Notes: generated from the letters alone by a model not told the origin. Counted from the stretch's first letter, positions 29,863-40,547 are shown. The stretch is DNA of 64,000 bases from Pseudopelagicola sp. (GCA_026195905.1 JAPHRE010000013.1:62001-126000); one strand, 5' to 3'. Translations and numbers: made by a program.

Positions 29863-30792
29863 CTATAGGGTCGTTAGCCAGCCTATGATGAGGGAAATGC
29901 TTGCGATGCTGAGAAGTGTAGAGAAGAGGATCGCCGCCGAGGCGCGGTGTGGGGCGACGTTATAGTGTTGGGCCAGCATGTAGACATTGCCCGCGACAGG
30001 CAGGGCGGCGGCGGAGATGATGACCCCGGCGGAGTAGGTATCGACCGGAAACAGCATGAGCGCGCCGATGGCGACAAAGGCCGGATGCAGCACCAGTTTG
30101 CAAAACGACAGCCAGAGCGCGACCTCGGCCCGTTCGGCGGATTTCGTCGCCAAGGACGCGCCGATGGCAAACAGCGCGCCTGGGGTTGCGGCACCGCCAA
30201 GGATGGCAAGAAATTCGTTGAGGGGTCCGGGGATCGGGATTTCAAGCGCCGACCATACAAGGCCCGCCGTGATGGCGACGATCATCGGATTTTTCAAAAG
30301 GCCCATGCCGACGGTCTTGAGGATCGACAGGCGCAGGTGGCCTTCGCGTGAGCCGGTGATGAGGATCACGATCAGCGAGGAAAAGACGATCAGGTCGACG
30401 GCAAGGACGAGCATGACCGGGCCGATGGCGGCTTCGCCTAGGAGGAGGGCAAGCATTGGCACGCCAAGAAAGCCGACGTTGCCGATCACGGCGCATTGGG
30501 CCTCGATTGCGGTTGTGGCCACGTCGAGGCGGCGCAGGAAGGCCACGGCGGAGGCGATGCCATAGACCACGGCCGTGCCCCAGAGGTAGGCGCCGACAAG
30601 GTGCCAGTCGAGCACCTCGGCCAGCGAGATGTTGGCGGCAAAGCGAAACAGCATGGCCGAGAGGGCAAAGTAGAAGACGAATTTCGTCAGGTAGCCCGTC
30701 GCCTCTTCGGAGAAGAAGCGGGTGCGTCCGGCCCAATAGCCCACGCCAATCACGGCAAAGAAGGGCAGGGTTTTGAGGAAGATCGCCAGCAT
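29863..30792 (-). CDS. AEC-family transporter (auxin efflux carrier-like)
   Basis: The 309-aa protein has about ten membrane segments in two five-helix halves, beginning MLAIFLKTLPFFAVIGVGYWAGR. It ends with a C-terminal half containing SAAALPVAGNVYMLAQHYNV, typical of the AEC/PIN-like family. Bacterial members carry malate or other organic acids, or are uncharacterised; the substrate is unknown. It is a single gene between fghA and mbfA on the same strand. Confidence 0.84.
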   Translation of the reverse strand: MLAIFLKTLPFFAVIGVGYWAGRTRFFSEEATGYLTKFVFYFALSAMLFRFAANISLAEVLDWHLVGAYLWGTAVVYGIASAVAFLRRLDVATTAIEAQCAVIGNVGFLGVPMLALLLGEAAIGPVMLVLAVDLIVFSSLIVILITGSREGHLRLSILKTVGMGLLKNPMIVAITAGLVWSALEIPIPGPLNEFLAILGGAATPGALFAIGASLATKSAERAEVALWLSFCKLVLHPAFVAIGALMLFPVDTYSAGVIISAAALPVAGNVYMLAQHYNVAPHRASAAILFSTLLSIASISLIIGWLTTL

Positions 30793-30849
30793 GAATACTG
30801 TCGTAGCATTACCCGCAGGGAGGTCAATTGTTTGTGTGCGAGAGTGGCT

Positions 30850-31824
30850 CTATCCGCTGCCGATCAGGACGCCTGCCGCAAAGACCAACGCGCCGCCGAG
30901 AACGACCTGAAAGGCGGCGCGGAAGAACGGGGTTTCCATAAAGCGGTTCTGAATCCATGCAATGGCCCAGAGTTCGATGAAAACCACGATAATGGCAACG
31001 GTTGTCGCGGTCCAGAAATCCGGGATCAGGTAGGGCAGGGCATGGCCAAGCCCGCCCACGGTCGTCATGATCCCCGAGGCAAAGCCGCGTTTGATCGGCG
31101 AACCGCGGCCCGAAAGTTCGCCATCGTCCGAGGCGGCCTCGGTAAAGCCCATTGAGATGCCCGCACCAACAGAGGCGGCGAGGCCAACAAGGAAGGTTGT
31201 CCAGGGATCGTGGGTTGCAAAGGCGGTGGCAAAGATCGGCGCAAGGGTTGAGACCGAGCCATCCATGAGGCCGGCAAGGCCCGGTTGCACCCATGTCAGG
31301 ACGAATTGGCGTTTGGCCATGTCATCCTCGGAGGCGCGGCTATCGTCGTCGAGATGTTCGCGTTCAAGGTCTTGGGCGGTGTTCTGATGCCCGGCCTCGG
31401 CGGCGGCGAGGTCGCCAAGAAGGGCGCGGGTCGCGGCGTCGGTGCTGCGCTGGGCAGCGGCAAGGTAGAACCGTTCGGCGTCGCGCTCCATTGCGGCGGC
31501 CTCGGTGCGGATGCGTTCGATCCCGAGGTTTTCGACAAGCCAGATGGGGCGGCGGGCGTAAAACCCGGCCACATGTTCGCGCCGGATCAGGGGGATCACC
31601 TCACCAAAGCGGGAGGTGTGCAGGTCGATCAGGCGCTTGCGGTGTTCGTCTTCCTCGGCGGCCATGCCGTCAAAAATCTTGGCCGTGGCCGGGAAATCGG
31701 CGCGCAGCATTTCAGCGTAAGAGCGGTAGATGCGGGCGTCGTCTTCCTCTGAGGAAATGGCGAGAGCGATGACCTCTTGTTCGGAGAGATCATTGAAGTG
31801 ACGACGTTGAGAGAAAAACCGCAT
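30850..31824 (-). CDS. mbfA: Membrane-bound ferritin MbfA (ferritin-like domain fused to VIT1/CCC1 domain)
   Basis: The 324-aa fusion has an N-terminal ferritin-like four-helix domain (residues about 1-150, metal-ligand-like SSEEDDARIY, AAEEDEHRKRL and AAEAGHQNTA). A C-terminal VIT1/CCC1-type membrane domain follows (from about 175: GLAGLMDGSVSTLAPIFATAF and GFTEAASDDGELSGRGSP). MbfA homologues in Bradyrhizobium and Agrobacterium export iron and protect against iron and peroxide stress under Irr control. A near-perfect Irr box lies 20 nt upstream of the ATG, so the same control is very likely. Confidence 0.9.
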   Translation of the reverse strand: MRFFSQRRHFNDLSEQEVIALAISSEEDDARIYRSYAEMLRADFPATAKIFDGMAAEEDEHRKRLIDLHTSRFGEVIPLIRREHVAGFYARRPIWLVENLGIERIRTEAAAMERDAERFYLAAAQRSTDAATRALLGDLAAAEAGHQNTAQDLEREHLDDDSRASEDDMAKRQFVLTWVQPGLAGLMDGSVSTLAPIFATAFATHDPWTTFLVGLAASVGAGISMGFTEAASDDGELSGRGSPIKRGFASGIMTTVGGLGHALPYLIPDFWTATTVAIIVVFIELWAIAWIQNRFMETPFFRAAFQVVLGGALVFAAGVLIGSG

Positions 31825-31844
31825 GGGAGGCTTACCTATTCCAC

Positions 31845-31861
31845 TTTAGAATTATTCTAAA
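31845..31861 (-). promoter_or_regulatory. Irr-type iron control element upstream of mbfA
   Basis: TTTAGAATTATTCTAAA is a perfect inverted repeat apart from its central base and matches the Irr ICE consensus. It ends 20 nt before the mbfA start, where a bound repressor would block transcription. mbfA is a known Irr-repressed gene in rhizobia, which supports the call. Confidence 0.88.
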
Positions 31862-31995
31862 ATATACGTGCAGGGCTTGAATGCAAGCGCCTTCATTTTT
31901 TCAGCCTAAGTAGATGGAATATGCCGCGCGTGGGCAAGGCGGCATAATGCCCTATTTTTTGGCCTCAGTAAAAGGGTGCCCTGCCCGTCGGGCGC

Positions 31996-32709
31996 TTAGT
32001 CCACGCGCCGCACCATGAGTTGATTTCCGGTCTTGCGGGTCTCGAAGCGTTTGAGGCTTTTGACGAGATCGGACAGCTTTTTCTGTCCATAAGAGCGGGT
32101 ATCAAAGTCGGAATGCTCGGCGGTGATATGTTGGCCGAGGGGGCCGAGCGCATACCATTCGTCGTCCTGATCCATTTTTTCCATTGCCGACAGAATGAGG
32201 GGAATGGCTTCGGTCACGGGACGTTTGCCGGAGGTGGAGGTTGTGCCGGGTTTGGTCGGGGCGGGTTCGTCGACGACGTTTTCAACAAAGACGAAACGGT
32301 TGCACACATTGCGCAGCGATTCCGGGGTTTTGCGTTCGCCGATCCCGATCACGTCGAGCCCTTGTTCGCGGATGCGGTTGGCCAGGGCGGTAAAGTCGCT
32401 ATCGGACGAGACAAGCACGAACCCGTCGAAACGGCCCGTGTGCAGGATGTCCATAGCGTCGATGACGAGGCCGATATCGGAGGCGTTCTTGCCCTTGGTA
32501 TTGGCGGTTTCCTGATGCGCGACAAGGCCGTGGCTTCGGACGGTTTCGGCCCAGCCTTTGAGTTGGCCGGAGGACCAGTCACCATAGACCCGGCGCAGAG
32601 CCGGTTCCCCGAAGGAGGTAATTTCCTTGAGGATGGGACCGGCGTATTTGGCCGGGATGTTGTCGGCGTCGATCAAAACGGCATAGAGCGGGCGGTCACG
32701 GTTGGGCAT
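31996..32709 (-). CDS. NYN-domain protein with C-terminal OST-HTH/LOTUS-like domain
   Basis: The 237-aa protein has an N-terminal NYN (PIN-like) domain with the acidic residues expected of a metal-dependent RNase: LIDADNIPAKYA, NASDIGLVIDAMDIL and VLVSSDSDFTALANRIREQG. The C-terminal part (EAIPLILSAMEKMDQDDEWYALGPLGQHI, then SYGQKKLSDLVKSLKRFE) resembles the OST-HTH/LOTUS RNA-binding domain often joined to NYN. A role in RNA turnover is likely but its target is unknown. It stands alone between mbfA and the alcohol dehydrogenase. Confidence 0.86.
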   Translation of the reverse strand: MPNRDRPLYAVLIDADNIPAKYAGPILKEITSFGEPALRRVYGDWSSGQLKGWAETVRSHGLVAHQETANTKGKNASDIGLVIDAMDILHTGRFDGFVLVSSDSDFTALANRIREQGLDVIGIGERKTPESLRNVCNRFVFVENVVDEPAPTKPGTTSTSGKRPVTEAIPLILSAMEKMDQDDEWYALGPLGQHITAEHSDFDTRSYGQKKLSDLVKSLKRFETRKTGNQLMVRRVD

Positions 32710-32783
32710 GGATATCCTTGGGCAAAGAGAGGGCGCGCCAAAACCTGCGCGCCCTGTTGTGGTTTATCATAAATGGCGCGGTG

Positions 32784-34295
<1,512 letters not shown>

Positions 34296-34637
34296 ATGAA
34301 CGCTCAACCCCCTTCGCCCATTGGCGCGACGCCGCAGATGCAGGTTGCTTTTCACCGCACCGAGCTTAATCAAATCCTGTCGCTCTATGGGCGCATGGTT
34401 GCCGCCGGGGAGTGGCGCGACTACGGGATTTCGAATCTGCGGGATATGGCGGTCTTTTCGGTGTTTCGGCGCACGGCGGAACATCCGCTTTACCGGATTG
34501 AAAAACGCCCCAAGCTACGCGCCAAACAGGGGATGTATGCGGTTGTCGGGATGGATGGGCAAATCCTGAAACGGGGCCACGATCTTAAGACGGTGCTGCG
34601 CGTTCTTGAACGTAAGTTGATCCGCGCGGTCGATTGA
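34296..34637 (+). CDS. DUF2794 family protein
   Basis: The 113-aa protein is almost entirely the DUF2794 domain, recognisable by QVAFHRTELNQILSLYGRMVAAGEWRDYGI and FRRTAEHPLYRIEKRPKLR. This family is conserved in alphaproteobacteria and has no known function. The protein is basic and soluble. The ATG at 34296, after CTGGAGAGT, gives the family N-terminus; the frame is open 300 nt upstream across the hairpin region without homology, so that extension is dismissed. Confidence 0.85.
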   Translation: MNAQPPSPIGATPQMQVAFHRTELNQILSLYGRMVAAGEWRDYGISNLRDMAVFSVFRRTAEHPLYRIEKRPKLRAKQGMYAVVGMDGQILKRGHDLKTVLRVLERKLIRAVD

Positions 34638-34653
34638 TCCCGCCTCGCAGGTT

Positions 34654-35499
34654 TTAGGATTCTGCGGGAAAAAGGCGTTTATGAGAGGTGACGGGGCCGT
34701 CGCCCTGGGCCTTGATGCGCGAGATAGCCGCAGAGATGTTGTCACGCGCGACCGCCATATGATGCACGTTCGCATGGATCATCGTTTCTTCATCCAGCAC
34801 GAGCGCCACATGCCCTTTCCAGAACAAAAGATCGTTGCGCGCGGGGGCGGTCGCGGGCGCAAGCGGGGTGCCAAGCTCGGCTTCCTGCATGTCGGTATCG
34901 CCGGGACAGGATTGGCCCGTCGCCGTCAGAACGGCCTGCACAAGGCCAGAGCAATCTATGCCAAACACGCTATTGCCGCCCCAGAGATAAGGCGCGCCGA
35001 GAAAGCGCGTCGCAATTTCGGCGGGGTCGTGAAGCGGATCGCCCAAGGGGCGGGCATGAACGGCGGGCAGGAACCCATCCGGGGTTTCAAAGAAGCGCCC
35101 TGTGGTGCCGGTTACGGTTAGCCGACTTCCAAAGGAGAGCGTGGCGCGGTCGGGGGATTTGAAGTCGGGGGCGTCGTAAAGGTGGCTTGCCGGGGCAGAG
35201 AGCCAATGTGTTGGCGGCGCTATTGGGGGGCTGGTGAGGGCGGTTTCGCGCAGGTAGCCGACATAGCCATCTTTGGCGGCTTTCACAAAGCACCAGCCGT
35301 CGCGTGTTTCGATCACGGTCACGGCCTCGCCATAGAGGCATTGGCGATCACGCGCACCTTGGGGGGTGGCGCAGAGATCGGCCACGGGCACCCGGATTTG
35401 GGCCGGGGTGCCATCGGTGAAGGCGACACCCTCAAGCGTGCCGCGCAGGCCGGAAAGCGCGACGCGCGTATTGGCAGGGGTGCGGCGGCGGTCGGTCAC
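34654..35499 (-). CDS. NlpC/P60 family peptidase with SH3-like domain
   Basis: The 281-aa protein has an SH3-type region in the first half (GARDRQCLYGEAVTVIETRDGWCFV). The C-terminal NlpC/P60 domain carries the catalytic Cys in FGIDCSGLVQAVL and His in WKGHVALVLDEETMIHA. Such enzymes cut gamma-D-glutamyl-diaminopimelate links in wall peptides. No signal peptide is evident, so it may act on recycled cytoplasmic muropeptides. The GTG start overlaps the stop of the M17 peptidase gene by 4 nt, suggesting a joint role in breaking down peptides. Confidence 0.87.
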   Translation of the reverse strand: MTDRRRTPANTRVALSGLRGTLEGVAFTDGTPAQIRVPVADLCATPQGARDRQCLYGEAVTVIETRDGWCFVKAAKDGYVGYLRETALTSPPIAPPTHWLSAPASHLYDAPDFKSPDRATLSFGSRLTVTGTTGRFFETPDGFLPAVHARPLGDPLHDPAEIATRFLGAPYLWGGNSVFGIDCSGLVQAVLTATGQSCPGDTDMQEAELGTPLAPATAPARNDLLFWKGHVALVLDEETMIHANVHHMAVARDNISAAISRIKAQGDGPVTSHKRLFPAES

Positions 35500-36878
35500 A
35501 GGTCGAGCAGCTTTGGCAAGGCGGCGAGAAGGGCGCGGGCGCCCATGCCGGTGCCGCCTTTGCTGCGTGCGGGGGCCGGTTTTGGGTTCCAGCCGTAGAT
35601 GTCGAAATGGGTATAGCGCGGGGTCTCGGTAAAGCGGCGCAAGAAGAGCGCGGCGGTGATTGATCCCGCAAAGCCGCCGGAGGGGGCATTGTCGAGGTCG
35701 GCGATGCCGGGTTCGATCATGGGTTCGTATGGTTCCCAGAAGGGCATTCGCCAGACTGGATCGCTGACCTGTGCCGCAGCGGTCGACAGGGTGGCGGCCA
35801 AGGCGTCGTCGTCGGTATAGAACGGCGACAGATCGGGGCCGACAGCCACGCGGGCCGCGCCGGTCAGGGTTGCCATAGAAAGCAGGAGGTCGGGGGTATC
35901 TTCGTCGGCCAAGGTCAGGGCATCGGCGAGAACAAGGCGGCCTTCGGCGTCGGTATTGTTGATCTCAACGGTAAGGCCTTTGCGCGAGGTGAGGATATCG
36001 CCGGGGCGAAAGGCATTGCCGGACACTGCGTTTTCGACCGCAGGGATCAGCACCCGCAGCCGTAGCGGCAGGCCGAGCGCCATAATCATGCGGGCAAGGC
36101 CCAGCACGGTGGCCGCGCCGCCCATGTCCTTTTTCATCAGGCCCATCGAACTGCCGGGTTTGAGGTTGAGGCCGCCGGTATCAAAGCAGACGCCCTTGCC
36201 GACCAGCGTCAATCGCGGGCCGGTCTTGCCCCAACGCATATCAATCAGGCGCGGCGCTTGGGCGGCGGCACGGCCTACGGCATGGATCATCGGCAGGTTC
36301 GCGGCGAGCAGGGCGTCGCCGGTTGTAACGCTAATTGCGGCATCGTAGGTCTTGGCGAGGTTACGACAGGCCGCTTCGAGCGCGTCCGGTCCCATGTCGG
36401 CGGCGGGGGTATTGATAAGGTCGCGGGTCAGGGCTTCGGCATTGGCGATCGCTTCGACGCGGGTTGCATCCACACCTTGCGGGCAGACCAGCGCGGCGGC
36501 CTCTGGCGCTTGTTTGGCATAGCGGTCAAACCGATAGCCCGCGAGAAGCCAGCCGAGGGTTTCGGTTTCAAGATCGCCCGCAGGCAGGGGCGTTGCGAGG
36601 CGGTAGGTGCCTTGGGGCAAGGTTGCGGCAGCGGCGGCGAGGGGGAAGCGGCCACGGGCGCGCGCCGCCGCGTTGCCAAACCCCGCCACGGCAAGGACCG
36701 GCCTGCCATCGGCACCGGGGAGGAGCGCGGTTTTGCCCAATCCGGGCTTGAACCCGGTCGTATCAAGCCAGGCTTGATGTGCGGGGGTTTGTGCCGAGCA
36801 CCAGCCGTCAAAGTTGGTCTTATCAACAAGATGCAGGGGCAGGGCGTCTTGGCTCTCGGGGGCAAAACTAAGGGGCAT
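35496..36878 (-). CDS. M17 leucyl aminopeptidase family protein
   Basis: The 460-aa protein has the M17 dimetal core: VGKGVCFDTGGLNLKPGSSMGLMKKDMGG (Lys and Asp ligands) and the signature NTDAEGRLVLADAL, with ILTSRKGLTVEINN just before it. The N-terminal domain is shorter and divergent from PepA. It should remove N-terminal residues from peptides in the cytoplasm and is coupled to the NlpC/P60 gene downstream. Confidence 0.9.
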   Translation of the reverse strand: MPLSFAPESQDALPLHLVDKTNFDGWCSAQTPAHQAWLDTTGFKPGLGKTALLPGADGRPVLAVAGFGNAAARARGRFPLAAAAATLPQGTYRLATPLPAGDLETETLGWLLAGYRFDRYAKQAPEAAALVCPQGVDATRVEAIANAEALTRDLINTPAADMGPDALEAACRNLAKTYDAAISVTTGDALLAANLPMIHAVGRAAAQAPRLIDMRWGKTGPRLTLVGKGVCFDTGGLNLKPGSSMGLMKKDMGGAATVLGLARMIMALGLPLRLRVLIPAVENAVSGNAFRPGDILTSRKGLTVEINNTDAEGRLVLADALTLADEDTPDLLLSMATLTGAARVAVGPDLSPFYTDDDALAATLSTAAAQVSDPVWRMPFWEPYEPMIEPGIADLDNAPSGGFAGSITAALFLRRFTETPRYTHFDIYGWNPKPAPARSKGGTGMGARALLAALPKLLDL

Positions 36879-36957
36879 GGCGGGCCTTTCGCGTCATGGC
36901 TATTTTCCGGGTAGCCTAGCGCGCCGGTTCTGACCTGCAAGCGGGAAGGCGCAGGCG

Positions 36958-37335
36958 CTACCGGGAAAACCCTTCCAGATCGCATATTTCGCGCAGCGAC
37001 CGTTCCCCGATGCGCAAGAGGCGCGCCGTGGTGGCCGCCGTTGCGACAGCATCGTCCGTTTCGAGGCAGGCAAGAACATCATCGGCCACCATAGTCAGCG
37101 TATCGAGGCCGATCTGGTCGCTTATGCCGATGAGGGATCGTGTGCAGCGGATCATCTCGTCAAAGGCGGCGCTCGCATGGGTGCGGCCGATATGTTCCAG
37201 ACGCACCGCCGCCTCTTCGATGGCGCGGGAGAGAATCGAGCGCGCCGTATCCTCCCCCAGTTGGCGATTTAATTGATGGACCCGATCATGATTGACATAG
37301 ACCGGTTCGCGCATTGTTAATACGGATACTTGCAT
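36958..37335 (-). CDS. Hypothetical helical protein (125 aa)
   Basis: I do not recognise a family with confidence. The sequence is nearly all helical, and the part RCTRSLIGISDQIGLDTLTMVADDVLACLE looks like a histidine phosphotransfer (Hpt) helix pair. The position normally held by the phospho-accepting His in an AHxLKG-type motif is Thr or Arg. No membrane segment or signal peptide is visible. The start at 37335 has GAGG nearby; an internal ATG at 37314 is possible. Confidence 0.6.
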   Translation of the reverse strand: MQVSVLTMREPVYVNHDRVHQLNRQLGEDTARSILSRAIEEAAVRLEHIGRTHASAAFDEMIRCTRSLIGISDQIGLDTLTMVADDVLACLETDDAVATAATTARLLRIGERSLREICDLEGFSR

Positions 37336-37484
37336 TATACCTCACCCACACTTTAGCCCCCACGGCGCTGAGAGGATGCAGCCCAAACCCTTCCCAAAAG
37401 GTTTCACGCGATTGATTATTTCTCTCGAAATCCTTGTAAATTGTGCTTATCAGCGGGAAGCTTTGATCAATGACAGGAGACAAT

Positions 37485-38135
37485 ATGCAACATGCCAAGC
37501 CTTTGCCGTCCTACCTCGTGCAACGTTATCAGGGTTGGAAGGCGACGACATATTCCGACAATAAGTCATGGTATCGTCATCTTGGAATCCTTGGGCAGCA
37601 CCCGCGCGCGATGATTATCTCCTGTTGTGACAGCCGTGTGCATGTCACGTCGATTTTTGGCGCGGATCAGGGCGAGTTCTTTATTCACCGCAATATCGCC
37701 AACCTCGTGCCGCCCTATGAGCCGGATGGGCATCGCCACGGTACGTCTGCGGCCATTGAATATGCTGTGACGGCGCTCAAGGTGGCGCATCTTATCGTGC
37801 TTGGACATTCCAAGTGTGGTGGTGTGCAGGGCTGTATTGACATGTGCGAGGGCAATGCCCCGGCGCTTGAGGCAAAGGAGAGCTTTGTCGGGCGTTGGAT
37901 GGACCTTTTGCGCCCAAGCTATGAGAAGGTTTCCGGGGTCGATGACGCGGATGAGAAGGCGCGGCGCTTTGAAAAAGAGGCCGTGCTTGTGTCGCTTGAG
38001 AACCTGATGACCTTCCCGTTTGTGCGCGAACAGGTCGAGAGCGGGGATCTGACGCTACACGGGCTATGGCACAATATCGCGGAGGGCGGTCTTGAAGCCT
38101 TCAACCCGGACGAAGGCAAGTTCGTCGATGTATAG
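37485..38135 (+). CDS. Beta-class carbonic anhydrase
   Basis: The 216-aa zinc enzyme interconverts CO2 and bicarbonate. Zinc ligands and the catalytic dyad are visible: ISCCDSRV (Cys47, Asp49, Arg51) and LGHSKCGGVQG (His108, Cys111). The ATG at 37485 is chosen over one 15 nt upstream because AGGAGA lies at proper distance. The gene is followed by a strong terminator. Bicarbonate would feed acetyl-CoA carboxylase and other carboxylases. Confidence 0.95.
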   Translation: MQHAKPLPSYLVQRYQGWKATTYSDNKSWYRHLGILGQHPRAMIISCCDSRVHVTSIFGADQGEFFIHRNIANLVPPYEPDGHRHGTSAAIEYAVTALKVAHLIVLGHSKCGGVQGCIDMCEGNAPALEAKESFVGRWMDLLRPSYEKVSGVDDADEKARRFEKEAVLVSLENLMTFPFVREQVESGDLTLHGLWHNIAEGGLEAFNPDEGKFVDV

Positions 38136-38176
38136 GCAATCGTGGCTGGATCGACCGTAAAGATTCACTTTGAACG

Positions 38177-38207
38177 AAAGCGGGCGCCAAGAGGCGCCCG
38201 CTTTTTT
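38177..38207. terminator. Strong rho-independent terminator after carbonic anhydrase gene
   Basis: AAAGCGGGCGCC and GGCGCCCGCTTT form a 12-bp stem around the loop AAGA, followed by a run of T on the plus strand. On the minus strand the stem also starts with a run of A/T, so it probably ends the convergent asd transcript as well. Confidence 0.92.
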
Positions 38208-38224
38208 GTCGGATATAGGCCCGA

Positions 38225-39247
38225 TCAGCCCTTTTTGAGGACTTCGCGGCCAAGCGTTTCGGCGATCTGCACCGCGTTCAGGGCCGCGCCTTTGCGCAGG
38301 TTGTCGGAGACGCACCACAGGTTGAGACCGTTGTCGATGGTCGAATCCTGACGAATGCGCGAGATGAAGGTGGCGAAATCGCCGACGCATTCCTTGGGCG
38401 TGACGTAGCCCCCGTCTTCGCGCTTGTCGATGACCATGATGCCCGGTGCTTCGCGCAGGATATCGCGGGCTTCGTCTTCATCGAGGAACTCTTCAAATTC
38501 GATATTGATCGCCTCGGAGTGCCCCACAAAGACCGGGACGCGCACACAGGTTGCCGTGACCTTGATCGCCGGATCAATGATCTTTTTGGTTTCGGAGACC
38601 ATTTTCCATTCTTCCTTGGTCGAGCCGTCTTCCATGAAGACGTCGATATGGGGAATGACGTTGAAGGCGATATCCTTGGGATAGACCTTGCGCTGGTAAT
38701 CGTCGGTGGGGTTGTAGGCGGCTTTGGTCTGATCCCAAAGCTCGTCGATGGCGTCTTTGCCAGAGCCGGAGACCGACTGATAGGTCGACACCACAACACG
38801 TTTGATCTTGGCGCGGTCATGCAGCGGCTTGAGGGCGACAACCATCTGCGCGGTCGAGCAGTTGGGGTTGGCGATGATGTTTTTCTTGGCATAGCCGTGG
38901 ATCGCGTCGGCGTTACATTCCGGCACAATGAGCGGCACGTCGGGGTCATAGCGGTAGAGCGACGAATTGTCGATCACCACACAGCCCGCAGCCGCAGCAA
39001 TCGGCGCGTATTTCTTGGTCGCGTCAGAGCCGATGGCAAAGAGCGCCATGTCCCAACCCGAGAAGTCGAACTGTTCAATGTCCTGAGTCTTGAGGGTTTT
39101 GTCGGCGAACGTGACCTCTGTGCCGAGAGACCGGCGGCTTGCAAGGACGGCGATTTCATCCACCGGGAACTGGCGCTCGGCCAGAATGTTCAGCATTTCG
39201 CGGCCCACATTGCCCGTGGCGCCTGCGACTACGATGCGATAACCCAT
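38225..39247 (-). CDS. asd: Aspartate-semialdehyde dehydrogenase
   Basis: The 340-aa enzyme makes aspartate-4-semialdehyde from aspartyl phosphate with NADPH, the branch point to lysine/diaminopimelate, threonine and methionine. The nucleotide motif GATGNVGREML, the active-site Cys130 in IIANPNCSTAQ, and STYQSVSGSGKDAI are all present. The ATG at 39247 gives the classic start MGYRIVVAGATG; the frame remains open 198 nt upstream without homology. It is a single gene sharing the terminator at 38177-38207. Confidence 0.96.
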   Translation of the reverse strand: MGYRIVVAGATGNVGREMLNILAERQFPVDEIAVLASRRSLGTEVTFADKTLKTQDIEQFDFSGWDMALFAIGSDATKKYAPIAAAAGCVVIDNSSLYRYDPDVPLIVPECNADAIHGYAKKNIIANPNCSTAQMVVALKPLHDRAKIKRVVVSTYQSVSGSGKDAIDELWDQTKAAYNPTDDYQRKVYPKDIAFNVIPHIDVFMEDGSTKEEWKMVSETKKIIDPAIKVTATCVRVPVFVGHSEAINIEFEEFLDEDEARDILREAPGIMVIDKREDGGYVTPKECVGDFATFISRIRQDSTIDNGLNLWCVSDNLRKGAALNAVQIAETLGREVLKKG

Positions 39248-39374
39248 TATGTTTCTCCAAAGTTTCGGACGCGCTCTCATACCGTTGTTTCCCCAAAGAA
39301 AAAAGGGCAAAGCGGCGGTTTTTCGTGATCGGGCGTATTTCAGGGCGCGATGGGTTCCGGGCCGGCGGCGCGGG

Positions 39375-40547
39375 TCAGTCGGTGCGGTCGGTCGAGAAGA
39401 GATAGACCGCGAGGCCCGCCAGCAGCAATGCGCCGAACACGGCAAACAGGGTTTGATAGGCTAGGCCGGGGTCGGTTGCCGCCAGCGACGTATGCAACCG
39501 GCCAGAGGCGAATTGCATGATCCCGACACCACCAATGCCAAAGAGGTTCATCAGTGTGACGCCCCGCCCGGTCAGGTGCGGGGGGAAAAAACTTCGGGCG
39601 TGGGCGATGATGACGGGGAAGGAAGCGCCGAAAAAGCCGATGGCAGCCATGAGGAGGATCGACAGCCACGCCGAGGTCGAAAACGCAGCGGCGAGCGAAA
39701 AGAGCGCGATTGCAGCGAGAAGGTTGCCGCCGAGGACAACCCATTTGCGGGTTTTGAAGAGGCGGTCGGCGGGGCCGTAGGTCAAGGTGCCTGCGATCAT
39801 CGCCAGCCCCATGACGAGCGAGGCGGTGCCGATCTGGCCGGTCGACATTGTGAAGATGTCAGAGAGGTAAGGGCCGATCCAGAGCCCGCGGATGCCGGCC
39901 GCCGCCATGTAGTTGACGAACATTACCGGGAAGATGAACCACAGCGCGCGGATTTTCAGCAGATCTAGAAGCGAGCCTTTCTGGGCTGCGGCGTCGCGCT
40001 CTGGATCGCGGATCAGGATGTAGAGTCCGACTGCGGTCAGGGCAGAGAGGGCGGCGAGGCCCACCAGCGCCATGCGCCAGCCGATCCACTCGGTGGCCAG
40101 TGCCATTGGGTAGGAGGCAACAAGGTTGCCCACGGTGCCAACGCCGAGCATCAGCGCGGCCAGCGTGGCGAACCGTGCCGGGGGATAGGAGGTTGCGAAA
40201 ATGTAATACGAGGCCATGAGGACCGGGGAACAGCCAACACCGATCAGGCCCATAGCGAGGGTCACATGCGCCGGGCTCGTGGCCACGGAAAACAAAAGCG
40301 CGCCACCGCCCCCGCCGACCAAAAGCAGGGAGGCGGCGGTGCGGCGCGGGCCGATCTTGTCGAGTGCGGCCCCAACGGGAATCTGCATGGCCGCGAAGAC
40401 GAGGAACCAGACGCCGGAGGCAAAGGCGAGATCTTCGGGGGTCGTTCCGATATCGGCTTCAAGGGCGTTGGTGAGAACGGCGAGAAAGGCACGGAAAAAC
40501 TGGCTTAGCACATAGGCGAAGCACAAAAGGATCAGGTCTGGGCGCAT
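39375..40547 (-). CDS. MFS transporter
   Basis: The 390-aa major facilitator has 12 predicted membrane segments, starting MRPDLILLCFAYVLSQFFRAFLAV. It has a loop 2-3 motif (ALDKIGPRRTAASLLLVG) resembling the family signature. The substrate is unknown. ACAGGAGGACCCCCA precedes the ATG at 40547, a strong ribosome site. It lies on the same strand as, and downstream of, the Liv operon but is separated from it by two hairpins. Confidence 0.84.
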   Translation of the reverse strand: MRPDLILLCFAYVLSQFFRAFLAVLTNALEADIGTTPEDLAFASGVWFLVFAAMQIPVGAALDKIGPRRTAASLLLVGGGGGALLFSVATSPAHVTLAMGLIGVGCSPVLMASYYIFATSYPPARFATLAALMLGVGTVGNLVASYPMALATEWIGWRMALVGLAALSALTAVGLYILIRDPERDAAAQKGSLLDLLKIRALWFIFPVMFVNYMAAAGIRGLWIGPYLSDIFTMSTGQIGTASLVMGLAMIAGTLTYGPADRLFKTRKWVVLGGNLLAAIALFSLAAAFSTSAWLSILLMAAIGFFGASFPVIIAHARSFFPPHLTGRGVTLMNLFGIGGVGIMQFASGRLHTSLAATDPGLAYQTLFAVFGALLLAGLAVYLFSTDRTD

